The notes beneath the pieces were generated by a model. The model was not told where the DNA came from and made no database searches. It saw only the letters and a program-made list of their open reading frames with translations. The position numbers were made by a program, and so were the translations under genes. 64,000 bases of DNA from Clostridium_I sp963725425 (GTDB lineage: Bacteria; Bacillota; Clostridia; Clostridiales; Clostridiaceae), in NCBI GenBank assembly GCA_963725425.1, contig CAVRYJ010000031.1:558001-622000 (forward strand), in the 5' to 3' direction. Of this stretch, positions 39,587 through 48,262 are shown one piece after another; the stretch's first letter is position 1; every line of letters starts with the position of its first letter.

Positions 39587-40891
39587 TTATATATATTTAA
39601 CTGCTCCAAGTTGTTTAAATGCTTCAACACCCTTGCTCAAATATTCAGCTGCCTGTTTATCATCTCCATTATCCATATAAAATTTCCCTAAAGTGATAGA
39701 AAGCTCACCTATATATTTTGTTAGGGATACTTCTTCTGCATAATCTAAAGCCATAATCAAGGTATTCTCTGCATCTTTAATATTTTTATCTAAAATATCT
39801 ACTCTATATTTTAGTAAATAATATTTCATTAAGCCATCTACATTTTGTGTAGATATAGTTTCCATTATCTCACTAAGCATTCGTCTTGAGTTTTCAACAT
39901 CTTTTAGCTTAATATAATTATCGCAAATATTTGAGAGTGTCTCAATAATTGAATCTTTGTCACTTTTACCTCTGATCTCTTTTGCATTATTTAGGTGAAT
40001 AAAAGACTCTTCTAAATTATCAAATTCATAGAATAATCTACCCAAATCATTTTCTATATCCCCAATATATGCCATATCCTTATTTTTCTTAAATACATCA
40101 AGCGATTTTTCTGAATATTTTATTGCATTATTTAGGTCCTGCTTCTTAATATACTCTTTAGATAATAGTAAAAGTGATTTTCCGTACTCTTTGGTATTGT
40201 TTATTTCAAAAAATTTTTCTTTGGCAAGATAACTATAATTTATTGCCTTATCCATATTATCCAGTTTGAAGTAGAGAAGAGCTATATAATAATATATCTC
40301 GCCTAACAAAAAATCATTTCCAATATCATTTTCTTGAAAAACCTTTTCTGCCTGCTGAAAATAACTACATGATGAGTGATACGCTTTTAAATCAAGTGTT
40401 ATCTTTCCAAGCTTCACATATGTATTGATTACTTCTTCTTGCAAACCAATTTTGATAAAAATAGCGTTAGCAGCTAAAAAATACTGTTGTGCTAGTCCCA
40501 TCTCATTTTCATCAGTGCTTATTACTCCACGTAAATATAAATTTCTTGCTTTTCTGCTATCTAAAGAATACTTTTCTGCATAATACATAGCACTTTCCAA
40601 AAATTGTTCACCTAGCTGTAGTTCATTGTTTAAAATGTGCGCCTCCCCAACGTTCTCATAATAGCTGCATATTTTTTCAGCTTGAGTTTCTTCCGATTCC
40701 ATTAAATATTCCACTGAAGTATTTAATGCTCCAGCTAAATATTCTAATAAATCCATGCTTGGATTAGACTTACCTGACTCAACTAAACTTATTTGGCCTG
40801 GAGTTATTCTATCTCCAGCTAAGTCTTTTAGCGTCATACTAAGATCTTTTCTTCTTGATTTGATTTTTTCGCCTAAAGACAACATTTCCAT
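39587..40891 (-). CDS. HTH (XRE) - TPR-repeat regulator, copy 1
   Basis: 434 residues: an XRE DNA-binding domain (LSLGEKIKSRRKDLSMTLKDLAGDRITPGQISLVESGKSNPSMDLLEYLAGAL, about 4-56) and about eight TPR-type repeats (GEQFLESAMYYAEKY, AINYSYLAKEKFFEIN, AIKYSEKSLDVFKKN, AAEYLSKGVEAFKQL). It shares domain order with the next gene, implying tandem duplication followed by strong divergence. AAGGAAG precedes the ATG. Target genes are unknown. A roughly 460-bp intergenic gap separates it from the divergent DUF2089 operon. Confidence 0.82.
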   Translation of the reverse strand: MEMLSLGEKIKSRRKDLSMTLKDLAGDRITPGQISLVESGKSNPSMDLLEYLAGALNTSVEYLMESEETQAEKICSYYENVGEAHILNNELQLGEQFLESAMYYAEKYSLDSRKARNLYLRGVISTDENEMGLAQQYFLAANAIFIKIGLQEEVINTYVKLGKITLDLKAYHSSCSYFQQAEKVFQENDIGNDFLLGEIYYYIALLYFKLDNMDKAINYSYLAKEKFFEINNTKEYGKSLLLLSKEYIKKQDLNNAIKYSEKSLDVFKKNKDMAYIGDIENDLGRLFYEFDNLEESFIHLNNAKEIRGKSDKDSIIETLSNICDNYIKLKDVENSRRMLSEIMETISTQNVDGLMKYYLLKYRVDILDKNIKDAENTLIMALDYAEEVSLTKYIGELSITLGKFYMDNGDDKQAAEYLSKGVEAFKQLGAVKYI

Positions 40892-41294
40892 ATTTTATCT
40901 TCCTTTGCATAACGTTCGTTTGTAAAATTTTAGCATATTTTTTTATATGCCGATAATATTTTCTATTATATCATAATTTCCTCACTAATTACAAAACAAA
41001 CTATGAATTAAATTAAAATATTTTTTAAAATATGGTATTTAATATGTTTATTTATTCATTTTTTTGAGTTTTCTTCTTAATTAGAAGCTTAATTCCTTTA
41101 TTTTCTAAAATGTTAGTCTTGTAACATTATATACCATAATTCAATCTAAAACTATGTATTATTCAAAAATTACTTTTTGTTATAAATCATGAAATACTGA
41201 TTGAATTTATCCGTGGTAAAATTAATATAATTAATTTATAGTTTCATTATATTAATAAAAAATTCAATTATTATTTAATTATTCAATCCTACTA
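40892..41294. other. Divergent intergenic region, about 400 bp
   Basis: Very AT-rich, with no ORF I can support. It must contain the promoter of the HTH-TPR pair (leftward). The rightward promoter is at 41295-41323. Confidence 0.4.
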
Positions 41295-41323
41295 TTGATT
41301 TATTTAATATAGAGTATTATAAT
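41295..41323 (+). promoter_or_regulatory. Promoter of the DUF2089 operon
   Basis: TTGATT (41295-41300), exactly 17 bp, then TATAAT (41318-41323). Transcription starts near 41330, which rules out the in-frame ATG at 41330 as the translation start. Confidence 0.8.
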
Positions 41324-41350
41324 AAAAATATGAAAAAGGAGAGAGTAATT

Positions 41351-41719
41351 ATGACTTATAAAGTGATAAGTAAATGTCCAATATGCAGTGCAAAACTTAA
41401 TATTATAAAGCTTAAATGTGATAAATGCGGTACTGTTATTGAAAATGACTTTGAGTTTTCTAAATTTGAATGTTTAAGTGAAGAACATCTTGGTTTTATA
41501 GAAGTTTTTTTAAAGTGTAGAGGTAATATTAAAGATGTGGAAAAAGAGCTTGGTATATCCTATCCCACTGTTAGAGCTAAGTTAGATGAAGTGGTTTCTG
41601 CTCTTGGATATTTTACTGAGGCAAAGAAATTAACAACTAGTAGCACTGAAATACTTGATATGCTTGAAAAAGGTGATATATCAGCTGAGCAAGCAATAAA
41701 TATGATTAAAGAAAATTAA
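41351..41719 (+). CDS. DUF2089-family zinc-ribbon / HTH protein
   Basis: About 122 residues. The N-terminus has a zinc ribbon (CPICSAKL ... CDKCGTVIE, about 8-32), followed by FECLSEEHLGFIEVFLKCRGNIKDVEKELGISYPTVRAKLDEV, a DUF2089 core with a helix-turn-helix. The C-terminal DMLEKGDISAEQAINMIKE is a short SHOCT-like helix pair. It is probably a regulator of the two small genes behind it. The start is ATG 41351, 9 nt after AAGGAG; see the promoter entry. Confidence 0.85.
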   Translation: MTYKVISKCPICSAKLNIIKLKCDKCGTVIENDFEFSKFECLSEEHLGFIEVFLKCRGNIKDVEKELGISYPTVRAKLDEVVSALGYFTEAKKLTTSSTEILDMLEKGDISAEQAINMIKEN

Positions 41720-41740
41720 AATTAGAAAGGATGTTTAATA

Positions 41741-42112
41741 ATGAAAGAGGAAATTAAAAGGATTTTAAAAATGGTTGAGGATGGCAAAATTGATATGGAT
41801 AAGGCTAGTGAGCTTATTGAGGCTATTAACAAGCCTGCTAATTTAGCACAATTATCAACATCCAAAAATCTAGACAAAATGCTTAAAGTTAAAGTTTTGT
41901 CAGCAACAAATGATATTGTAAATGTGAACATTCCAATTAAATTTTTGAAAGCTATAGGAAATGCTGTTAATAATATTAAAATACCAGGCATATCGGATGC
42001 AGAGGGCATAGATATAAAAATGATTATGGAAGCTATAGATTCCGGTCTTGATGGAAAAATAGTAGACGTGAAAAGCAGCAATGGAGACATAGTTGAAGTG
42101 TATATAGAATGA
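41741..42112 (+). CDS. SHOCT-like domain protein (YvlB/LiaX-related)
   Basis: A 123-residue protein. An N-terminal amphipathic SHOCT-like helix pair (IKRILKMVEDGKIDMDKASELIEAI, about 4-28) matches the tail of the preceding DUF2089 protein. A domain with KVKVLSATNDIVNVNIPIKFLKAI and a final DGKIVDVKSSNGDIVEVYIE follows. Related proteins accompany envelope-stress genes in firmicutes. AAAGGATG precedes the ATG, and the gap to the upstream gene is 21 bp. Confidence 0.72.
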   Translation: MKEEIKRILKMVEDGKIDMDKASELIEAINKPANLAQLSTSKNLDKMLKVKVLSATNDIVNVNIPIKFLKAIGNAVNNIKIPGISDAEGIDIKMIMEAIDSGLDGKIVDVKSSNGDIVEVYIE

Positions 42113-42222
42113 TTTCATGATTTTTTTTAACCACTTCATCCATATATTTAAGCATCTTAAGAAGGTAGCTTTTCAGTATTCTGCTATATTTTGTGATATG
42201 CCCTATGAAAGGAAGCGAAAAG

Positions 42223-42483
42223 TTGAAGATATATATAAGGTTAAACAATGGAAAAAGTTTTAAAATACCAGCACCATTATTCATGGTAAAAGCCGCCCTA
42301 GGTTTTGGCGGCTTTGGAGTATCAATTGCTAGAAGATATATTCCCGAAGAACAACGACAATATATTGATTGTATTAACTTTAAAGAGCTTAGAAAAGGTT
42401 TTGATGTGTTACGAGATTATAAAGGTTTAACCTTGGTAGAAGTACACTCTAGTGATGGAACAGAAGTAACCATAATCATTTAA
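42223..42483 (+). CDS. Small protein of the DUF2089/SHOCT-like operon
   Basis: About 86 residues from TTG 42223, which follows AAAGGA by 9 nt (in-frame GTG 42193 and ATG 42205 lie before the ribosome binding site). It contains a hydrophobic Gly-rich segment (FMVKAALGFGGFGVSIARRYI) and a C-terminal LVEVHSSDGTEVTIII that resembles the end of the preceding protein, suggesting a shared domain. Function unknown. Confidence 0.6.
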   Translation: MKIYIRLNNGKSFKIPAPLFMVKAALGFGGFGVSIARRYIPEEQRQYIDCINFKELRKGFDVLRDYKGLTLVEVHSSDGTEVTIII

Positions 42484-42534
42484 GTTAGGCATCTGAAAGA
42501 AAATACCAATTCAATCATGTATGAAAACAAATTC

Positions 42535-42563
42535 TTGACAATATTATTGAAAACATGTATATT
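42535..42563 (+). promoter_or_regulatory. Promoter of the MFS-TetR operon
   Basis: TTGACA (42535-42540), 17-bp spacer, TATATT (42558-42563). Just downstream, GGAAAC (42573-42578) and GTTTCC (42595-42600) form an inverted pair that could be the TetR operator. Confidence 0.75.
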
Positions 42564-42624
42564 TTCTATAGTGGAAACTAAATATACCAAATAGGTTTCC
42601 AAAATCTAAATAGAGGTGTTCAAT

Positions 42625-43809
42625 ATGGAAAATAGCATGTTTTCTCGTAAAGAATTATTATTTTTGATTACAATAAGTTTAGCTTTGGGTATTAGGCAAA
42701 TGGCTATGACTATGATTATGCCATTTATTTCTATTTACAGTAAAACTTTAACAAGTAGCAATGCAACCTTAGCTGGAGTAGCACTAGGAGTTTTTGGTCT
42801 AACTCAAGCTATATTTCAAATTCCATTTGGAATTTGGAGTGATAAAATAGGAAACAAACGGATGATTTTAATAGGACTTTTGCAAGTAATAATGGGACTA
42901 GTCATTGCCTACCTTGCTAAAAGTATATATATACTTATTTTTGCTAGAGCTTTACAAGGAAGTGGAGCAGTTCTAGCAACTGGTTATTCATGGGTTACTG
43001 GTAGTGTGGATAATAAAAAAAGACCGAGAGCTTTAAGCATTTTAGGAATGATTATTGGTTTTGCAGCAGCATCAGCTTTTGCTTTAGGTCCTTTGGTTAA
43101 TAATTATCTATCAGTTAGGCAAATGTTTTTAGTATGTGCAATGTTAATTTTCGTAGTATGGATTATCATATTATTTTTCTTAAAAGAAACTCATGAAAAA
43201 AGTTCTAAGAAGATGCTAGAAAATCCGATTAAGATAGGTGATGGCATTAAAGTTTTATTAAAAAGCCCAAAGTTTTTAGGACTTAACTTAGCAGGATTTT
43301 TTAATAACTATATAATGGTGTCAGTATTTTATATAGTACCAATATATCTTGAAAAAATCACTGGTATTAATGGTATGTGGAAAATTTTTATGCCAGCAGT
43401 AATTATTGCTATAATATGTATGAAAAAATCCATTATATTTATTGAAAAAGGTTACAGTTCATATTTAATTGTAGTTGCATTTGTTATAACTGCTATAGGC
43501 ATCTGTTTTTATTTTAATAATAAATCCTTTTACTTTATATTGATAGGAAGTATATTATTTATGACAGGATATATTTTATTAGCTACGGTAATACCGACAA
43601 TTGCTAATGATATTGCAGAAAATAGCTATAGAGGTGCAGCAAATGGAATAATTAATAGTTTTCAATATATTGGATCTTTTGTAGGCTCGGTGATTACTGG
43701 TGCCTTATGGAATAATCACAAAAGTATATCTTTATTATTAATAATAGCAATATGTGTAATGGGTATATTTACTGTAAAAATAACTAAAAAAGCTTTTCTA
43801 GTGGAATGA
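42625..43809 (+). CDS. MFS efflux transporter
   Basis: About 394 residues with 12 TM helices. The motif-A loop after TM2 (GIWSDKIGNKRMILIG, about 71-86) and the motif-C region (ALGPLVNN) mark a drug:H+ antiporter-type MFS protein. No substrate can be assigned. The start ATG 42625 has GAGGTG upstream; a GTG at 42616 overlaps that site. The TetR gene downstream in the same operon suggests an exporter induced by its substrate. Confidence 0.9.
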   Translation: MENSMFSRKELLFLITISLALGIRQMAMTMIMPFISIYSKTLTSSNATLAGVALGVFGLTQAIFQIPFGIWSDKIGNKRMILIGLLQVIMGLVIAYLAKSIYILIFARALQGSGAVLATGYSWVTGSVDNKKRPRALSILGMIIGFAAASAFALGPLVNNYLSVRQMFLVCAMLIFVVWIIILFFLKETHEKSSKKMLENPIKIGDGIKVLLKSPKFLGLNLAGFFNNYIMVSVFYIVPIYLEKITGINGMWKIFMPAVIIAIICMKKSIIFIEKGYSSYLIVVAFVITAIGICFYFNNKSFYFILIGSILFMTGYILLATVIPTIANDIAENSYRGAANGIINSFQYIGSFVGSVITGALWNNHKSISLLLIIAICVMGIFTVKITKKAFLVE

Positions 43810-43835
43810 AATAAAATTTGAATGAGGCTGATAAA

Positions 43836-44384
43836 ATGAGAGAAATAATAATGAAAGTTGCTGCTGAAAAGATACAAGCATATGGATTAAGAAAATTCAC
43901 CATGGATGAAATCGCAACAGAACTTAAAATTAGTAAAAAAACTATATATAAACATTTTAAAAACAAAGATGATATTATATTTGAATATTTCAAAGAAATA
44001 ATAGAAAGCGATAAAACTTACACCCTCGAGGCTATAAAACAAGATAGTTCTTTTGCCCAAAGGTTGAATTCTATAATTTATTCATACCATAAATATAAGC
44101 TTCCCGTTAGTATATTAGATGAAGCACATAAGTTTTATTATGAGGAATGGGAGAAAATTCAGGAACTAAAAAATTTTAAATTAAATCTAATAGAAAAAGC
44201 ACTGAAAGACGGCATGGAAGATGGTATTTTAAGAAGTGATGTGGACCTAACTATCCTAAGCACCATATTAGAGAGTGTTAGCAACACATTTCTAGACTAC
44301 GAATTTCTAAGCAAAAATGATATTACTATGAAACAAGCCATGAATCAGGTAATTACGATACTGCTACATGGAATTTTGAAATAA
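43836..44384 (+). CDS. TetR/AcrR-family transcriptional regulator
   Basis: About 182 residues. The N-terminal HTH IQAYGLRKFTMDEIATELKISKKTIYKHFKNKDDIIFEYF (about 11-50) is classical TetR; the C-terminal half is a helical ligand-binding domain. ATG 43836 is preceded by GAGG. It starts 26 bp after the MFS gene, so it probably represses its own operon. Confidence 0.92.
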   Translation: MREIIMKVAAEKIQAYGLRKFTMDEIATELKISKKTIYKHFKNKDDIIFEYFKEIIESDKTYTLEAIKQDSSFAQRLNSIIYSYHKYKLPVSILDEAHKFYYEEWEKIQELKNFKLNLIEKALKDGMEDGILRSDVDLTILSTILESVSNTFLDYEFLSKNDITMKQAMNQVITILLHGILK

Positions 44385-44640
44385 TCAATGATAAAAGCTT
44401 GAACTGTTATCATTGAAATATATATTCATAATGACTTTAGTCATCATCAAAAATAATATAGCTAAAATTTAAAACATGAAGGAAATCTTATCAAGGGTTT
44501 TAGTAATGGTATATTATGCTTTGAGGCAATTCTGTTTTAAATGCATATGTTCACTGTCAATATACTGAACTACTTTATCGAATCATTCACTATATTTCAG
44601 TTTTATGGTAATTATAGAAAACTCGACTATCTACGTTAGC

Positions 44641-45624
44641 TTATTTTTTCTTCAAAGAATCAGTTAACATGTTTTCAATCTGTTGCAAAAAATTAATAAT
44701 ATCACAAATAATAATTGATCTTTTGCTGATTCTTAAATTTAGTTTATCTAATCCCTGACCAAAAGAAGCTACAAGTTCCCCAACAGATCCCACCCCTGTT
44801 GCCGCTCCATTAATCTCTGAACTTGTACGTTCTATTCCTAAAATTATATGTTTGCTAAAATGTTTTACTTCATTAGTACAATCAGTTACCTGTTTGAAAT
44901 TTTCTTTAACATTCTGTGCATATTCAAAATTATCCTGGATTGCTGTTTTAGAGTTTCCAATTTCTTCTTTTAGCGAATTTAAATTTTCATATAAATTCTT
45001 AACGCTTTGATCAATTCCATTTACTAATTTTGTTGTTGATGACGATAATTTTCTTATTTCATCTGCTACTACGGAAAACCCCTTACCGGCATCTCCGGCT
45101 CTAGCAGCTTCAATGGACGCATTTAATGCTAAAAGATTCGTATTACTGGCTATACTCGTTATATTATTTGACATATCTTGAATATCGCCGAAATTATTTT
45201 CTAATGTATGAAACGCTTCTGTAATTGAATTAAGCTTGGTGCTTGTACCCTTAATTTTATCTGCTAATGTTCCCATTTTATCATCAGCTTGTTTTACCGA
45301 AACTTCAGAACGATTCATAACACCATCAATTTTACTTACATATTGACTAAAATCATTAAAATTAGAATCTAAACTGTTAATCATATCTTGTATATTACTA
45401 ATTTTTGAATATGTATTATCAATCTCTTCAATACATTGAGTTACTTTAACTTCTTCATCCATAAATTCTGCAAGTTTTTTTTCTATGTGCAAAACACCAT
45501 AATTAATATACTTATCATAATTAAAATTTTTTCCCAGATCTAATTTTTCATTTTCCTCTATTTTTAAATTCACTTCTTGATTTGAATTTACATTTTTATT
45601 TTTCTTTAATTTAAACCACTTCAT
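44641..45624 (-). CDS. Soluble methyl-accepting chemotaxis-type signalling protein
   Basis: A 327-residue protein with no TM helix and no HAMP domain. The C-terminal two thirds are a long coiled coil with the MCP hairpin NITSIASNTNLLALNASIEAARAGDAGKGFSVVADEIRKLS (about 160-200), which contacts CheA and CheW. The N-terminal 60 residues are charged and unassigned. It follows the FIST-domain gene by 16 bp. The likely arrangement is a cytoplasmic sensor (FIST) signalling through this MCP. Confidence 0.88.
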   Translation of the reverse strand: MKWFKLKKNKNVNSNQEVNLKIEENEKLDLGKNFNYDKYINYGVLHIEKKLAEFMDEEVKVTQCIEEIDNTYSKISNIQDMINSLDSNFNDFSQYVSKIDGVMNRSEVSVKQADDKMGTLADKIKGTSTKLNSITEAFHTLENNFGDIQDMSNNITSIASNTNLLALNASIEAARAGDAGKGFSVVADEIRKLSSSTTKLVNGIDQSVKNLYENLNSLKEEIGNSKTAIQDNFEYAQNVKENFKQVTDCTNEVKHFSKHIILGIERTSSEINGAATGVGSVGELVASFGQGLDKLNLRISKRSIIICDIINFLQQIENMLTDSLKKK

Positions 45625-45640
45625 ATCTTATCACCTTCAC

Positions 45641-46741
45641 CTATTCGAATACAGCTAGAACCATTGTTTGATTAAAATGTTGTTCACCAAGCTGCTCCCC
45701 ATAACCTGCAAATCCAATATAATTTCCTAAAGCACTACTCATATTTTTAGCAAATTCATTTAAATATACATTCTTTTCGAAAAGCATTGATCTTGCTAAA
45801 CAGTTTATCATGATAGCTAATGATGGATTTGGAACCTCTTTTTTTACTTTGTCTATTGTTTCATTAATTACCTTCCTGTAATCATCGGGTTCCAAAAGTA
45901 CCATCTTAGAATTGTTATATATTCTTGCATGATATGACATTCCATAATTTTCAGTAACCATTTTGTTTGCAGTAATATACATATTATCTCCAATAATTCT
46001 TCCAATAGGATAACTATCCAAATATTTAGGAAGATCTTCAACCGTGGTATTTAATGCTTCTGCTATTACTTTTGCAGCTGGTTTGTTATTGTATTCATAA
46101 ACTATACGATTTCTTACATCCACTTTAGTTGCTGTAAAATAATGAGTAGTTGGTTTATAAATATTTTCTCTGTATAATCTGATTTTACCACCTAAATTTT
46201 TAATTATTACAAAAACGCACGCATTATCATATACCATACCATTAAATGAAATCATTGTTTTTTCCGCTCTACCACGATCACCTGCTGATCCTCCAAATAG
46301 TGGAATTTTTTTGATTTGAAGTACAGAATTTAATGCAGATAGAACTAATTCTTCACAACTTATTAAAGCAGTAGAAATTTCAAAACACACAGTATTGGAA
46401 ATATCATGAAATTTATTTGTACATTCTGTTACTCTGTCAACATATTTTAATGGATATCTATCTACCTCTTCTAATATGTCCGCATAACATTCAATTCCAT
46501 CTTCAACACCCATTACAATCAATGTATCTTTATAAGTTCCATCTTTGCAAAATCCAGCAAAAGTAGTAGATCCAACAATAACACTGTCATTAAAATTATC
46601 TTTCATTCGTTCAGCATATCCTTCAAAATGTTCAACATCAGAAAAAAATAATATTAATTTAGGTGATTTAAGCCCCATAGTAGCCTCTGATATTGCTTCT
46701 TTTAAATCACTTTTAGAACTTCTTCCTACTTTATAATTCAT
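45641..46741 (-). CDS. FIST-domain sensor protein
   Basis: About 366 residues with FIST N (KLILFFSDVEHFEGYAERMKDNFNDSVIVGSTTFAGF, about 29-65) and FIST C (MLFEKNVYLNEFAKNMSSALGNYIGFAGYGEQLG ... NQTMVLAVF at the end). FIST domains are proposed small-ligand or amino-acid sensors linked to signalling proteins. There are no TM segments. Start ATG 46741 has AGGTGAT upstream. It is cotranscribed with the soluble MCP. Confidence 0.88.
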   Translation of the reverse strand: MNYKVGRSSKSDLKEAISEATMGLKSPKLILFFSDVEHFEGYAERMKDNFNDSVIVGSTTFAGFCKDGTYKDTLIVMGVEDGIECYADILEEVDRYPLKYVDRVTECTNKFHDISNTVCFEISTALISCEELVLSALNSVLQIKKIPLFGGSAGDRGRAEKTMISFNGMVYDNACVFVIIKNLGGKIRLYRENIYKPTTHYFTATKVDVRNRIVYEYNNKPAAKVIAEALNTTVEDLPKYLDSYPIGRIIGDNMYITANKMVTENYGMSYHARIYNNSKMVLLEPDDYRKVINETIDKVKKEVPNPSLAIMINCLARSMLFEKNVYLNEFAKNMSSALGNYIGFAGYGEQLGEQHFNQTMVLAVFE

Positions 46742-46750
46742 TCTTATCAC

Positions 46751-47181
46751 CTTCTACAATAAAATATATGTCCTTTATGATTTTACAAACTATTTTATAT
46801 GTTTATTATCAAATTATTATAATTAGCATTAACTAATATACAAATTATACTTAATTAAGCCATAAAATTCAACTATATCCAAAAAATTTTACTTAGAGTT
46901 AACATATATAGAAACCCTCAACTTATAGGCTACCATAATATATAAAAAACTGAAGAACCACGAAGATAAAACTTTATTACAACAATCCATAAAACACCCC
47001 CGTGAGGTCATAAAAATGTTAAAATGTATTCACATAGATGGTGCAATTTATATGTAATATAAATTGTATTCAAAGTTTAAAAAAATACGGTATTATAAAT
47101 ATTATTTCAAGTTGAATAATATCTGAGATTTTATAAAATTGCATATATCACCATATGTTCCATAAAGGAGACGATATTTAA
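46751..47181. other. Intergenic region, about 430 bp
   Basis: AT-rich. No ORF, strong hairpin or repeat is recognised. It contains the start regions of the leftward FIST gene and the rightward orphan gene; TATTATAAAT near 47090 is a possible -10 for the latter. Confidence 0.35.
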
Positions 47182-47808
47182 ATGAATGACAACAACACTA
47201 CTAATACTGAAGATACTACTGCTACCATAGAGATAGATAAAATTATAGAGAAAGATGCTACTATTAGAATGGATAAGGTTATAGAGAAAAATACTAAATG
47301 GCAGACGTTTAAAAAATGGTCGGGAAAATGTATTATTACTTGTGCAAAAAAAGTTAGTGAATGCAGTACTACTTTAGCAAACAAAATTGCCCACTGTGCT
47401 ACTTCTTGTGCAAAAAAAATATCTAGAACTAAATTTTCAGTTATAATGAATGCTAAATATAATGAAATCTACGGTGAAATACATAAGTCATTAATGAAAA
47501 TAACTTGTAGATTAGCTCATAACAATGGACCTAAAGAAATGGACCAGCTGAAAAGATCAGATAAATCTGTTACTACTCTAAATGCTAAGACGCCAACCAT
47601 GGAAAAAATTTGTGATTTCTTTGTATTGATCTTTAAAAAGACAGTAGCCTTAGTTAAATGTATTGCTGTGTTTATTTTAAATGCTACTACTATACTTTGT
47701 ATTTTAGTAGCAAGAGTTGTTTATTATACTGCTAAAGAAATTATTTATTCTTGTAAAGAAATAGTACTGACATTGAAAGATGCTATTGATAATTTTAAAC
47801 GTTTCTAA
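47182..47808 (+). CDS. Orphan Cys-rich, membrane-associated protein
   Basis: A 208-residue protein that I do not recognise. The N-terminus holds a short internal duplication (IEIDKIIEKDAT / IRMDKVIEKNT). Residues 45-80 form a Lys/Cys-rich pattern with CAKK twice (CAKKVSEC, CAKKIS). Residues about 150-195 form one or two hydrophobic helices (FVLIFKKTVALVKCIAVFILNATTILCILVARVVYY). There is no cleavable signal peptide. GGAG lies 11 nt before the ATG. It is monocistronic between FIST-MCP and the first family B array. It looks real from codon pattern and length. Confidence 0.65.
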   Translation: MNDNNTTNTEDTTATIEIDKIIEKDATIRMDKVIEKNTKWQTFKKWSGKCIITCAKKVSECSTTLANKIAHCATSCAKKISRTKFSVIMNAKYNEIYGEIHKSLMKITCRLAHNNGPKEMDQLKRSDKSVTTLNAKTPTMEKICDFFVLIFKKTVALVKCIAVFILNATTILCILVARVVYYTAKEIIYSCKEIVLTLKDAIDNFKRF

Positions 47809-47935
47809 AAGATAAAAATAGTTTCTGGAGATATTTATGAGACTTCAGTGGATAGCATGATATCATTCCAGAATCTTCAAAATCCGCCTTTATTATGGCT
47901 AGAAAAAATGGACATTCCACTTACAAGATTTAAAT

Positions 47936-48262
47936 TTTAGTTTTCTATTGTATGATATCTTATTTATTGCTTTGAAATACTTTTTCAGCTATAAATTGCT
48001 ACGTTTTTAATGGAAACTCGACTCGTTGCACTCGCTGAGTAAATTCGAATAACAAAATATGAAATTTTGATTCTCATTTAATGGAAACTCGACTCACTGC
48101 GTTCGCTGAGTAAGTTCGACTAACCAAATTGGAAATTTGGAGTCCTGTAAGTCTAATGTTCCTCAAAAGCTAGAAAATCCTGCTTTTTTTAATGGAAACT
48201 CGACTCGCTTTGCTCGCTGAGTAAGTTCGACTAACCAAATTGGAAATTTGGAGTCTCACTTA
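47936..48262 (-). repeat. Family B repeat array 1 (three hairpin units)
   Basis: Three units starting near 48004, 48079 and 48183, each with AATGGAAACTCGACTC, a CTCGCTGAGTAA(G/A)TTCGA block and the CCAAATTGGAAATTTGG palindrome (or a variant), ending GAGTCTCACTTA. The whole segment is nearly identical to 50515-50843. In the minus-strand sense it starts at the TGA stop of the MocR gene. Confidence 0.9.

Noticed and set aside
44386..44415. Weak inverted repeat after the TetR gene (CAATGATAA / TTATCATTG)
   Set aside because: AT-only stem without a T-tract; too weak to call a terminator.
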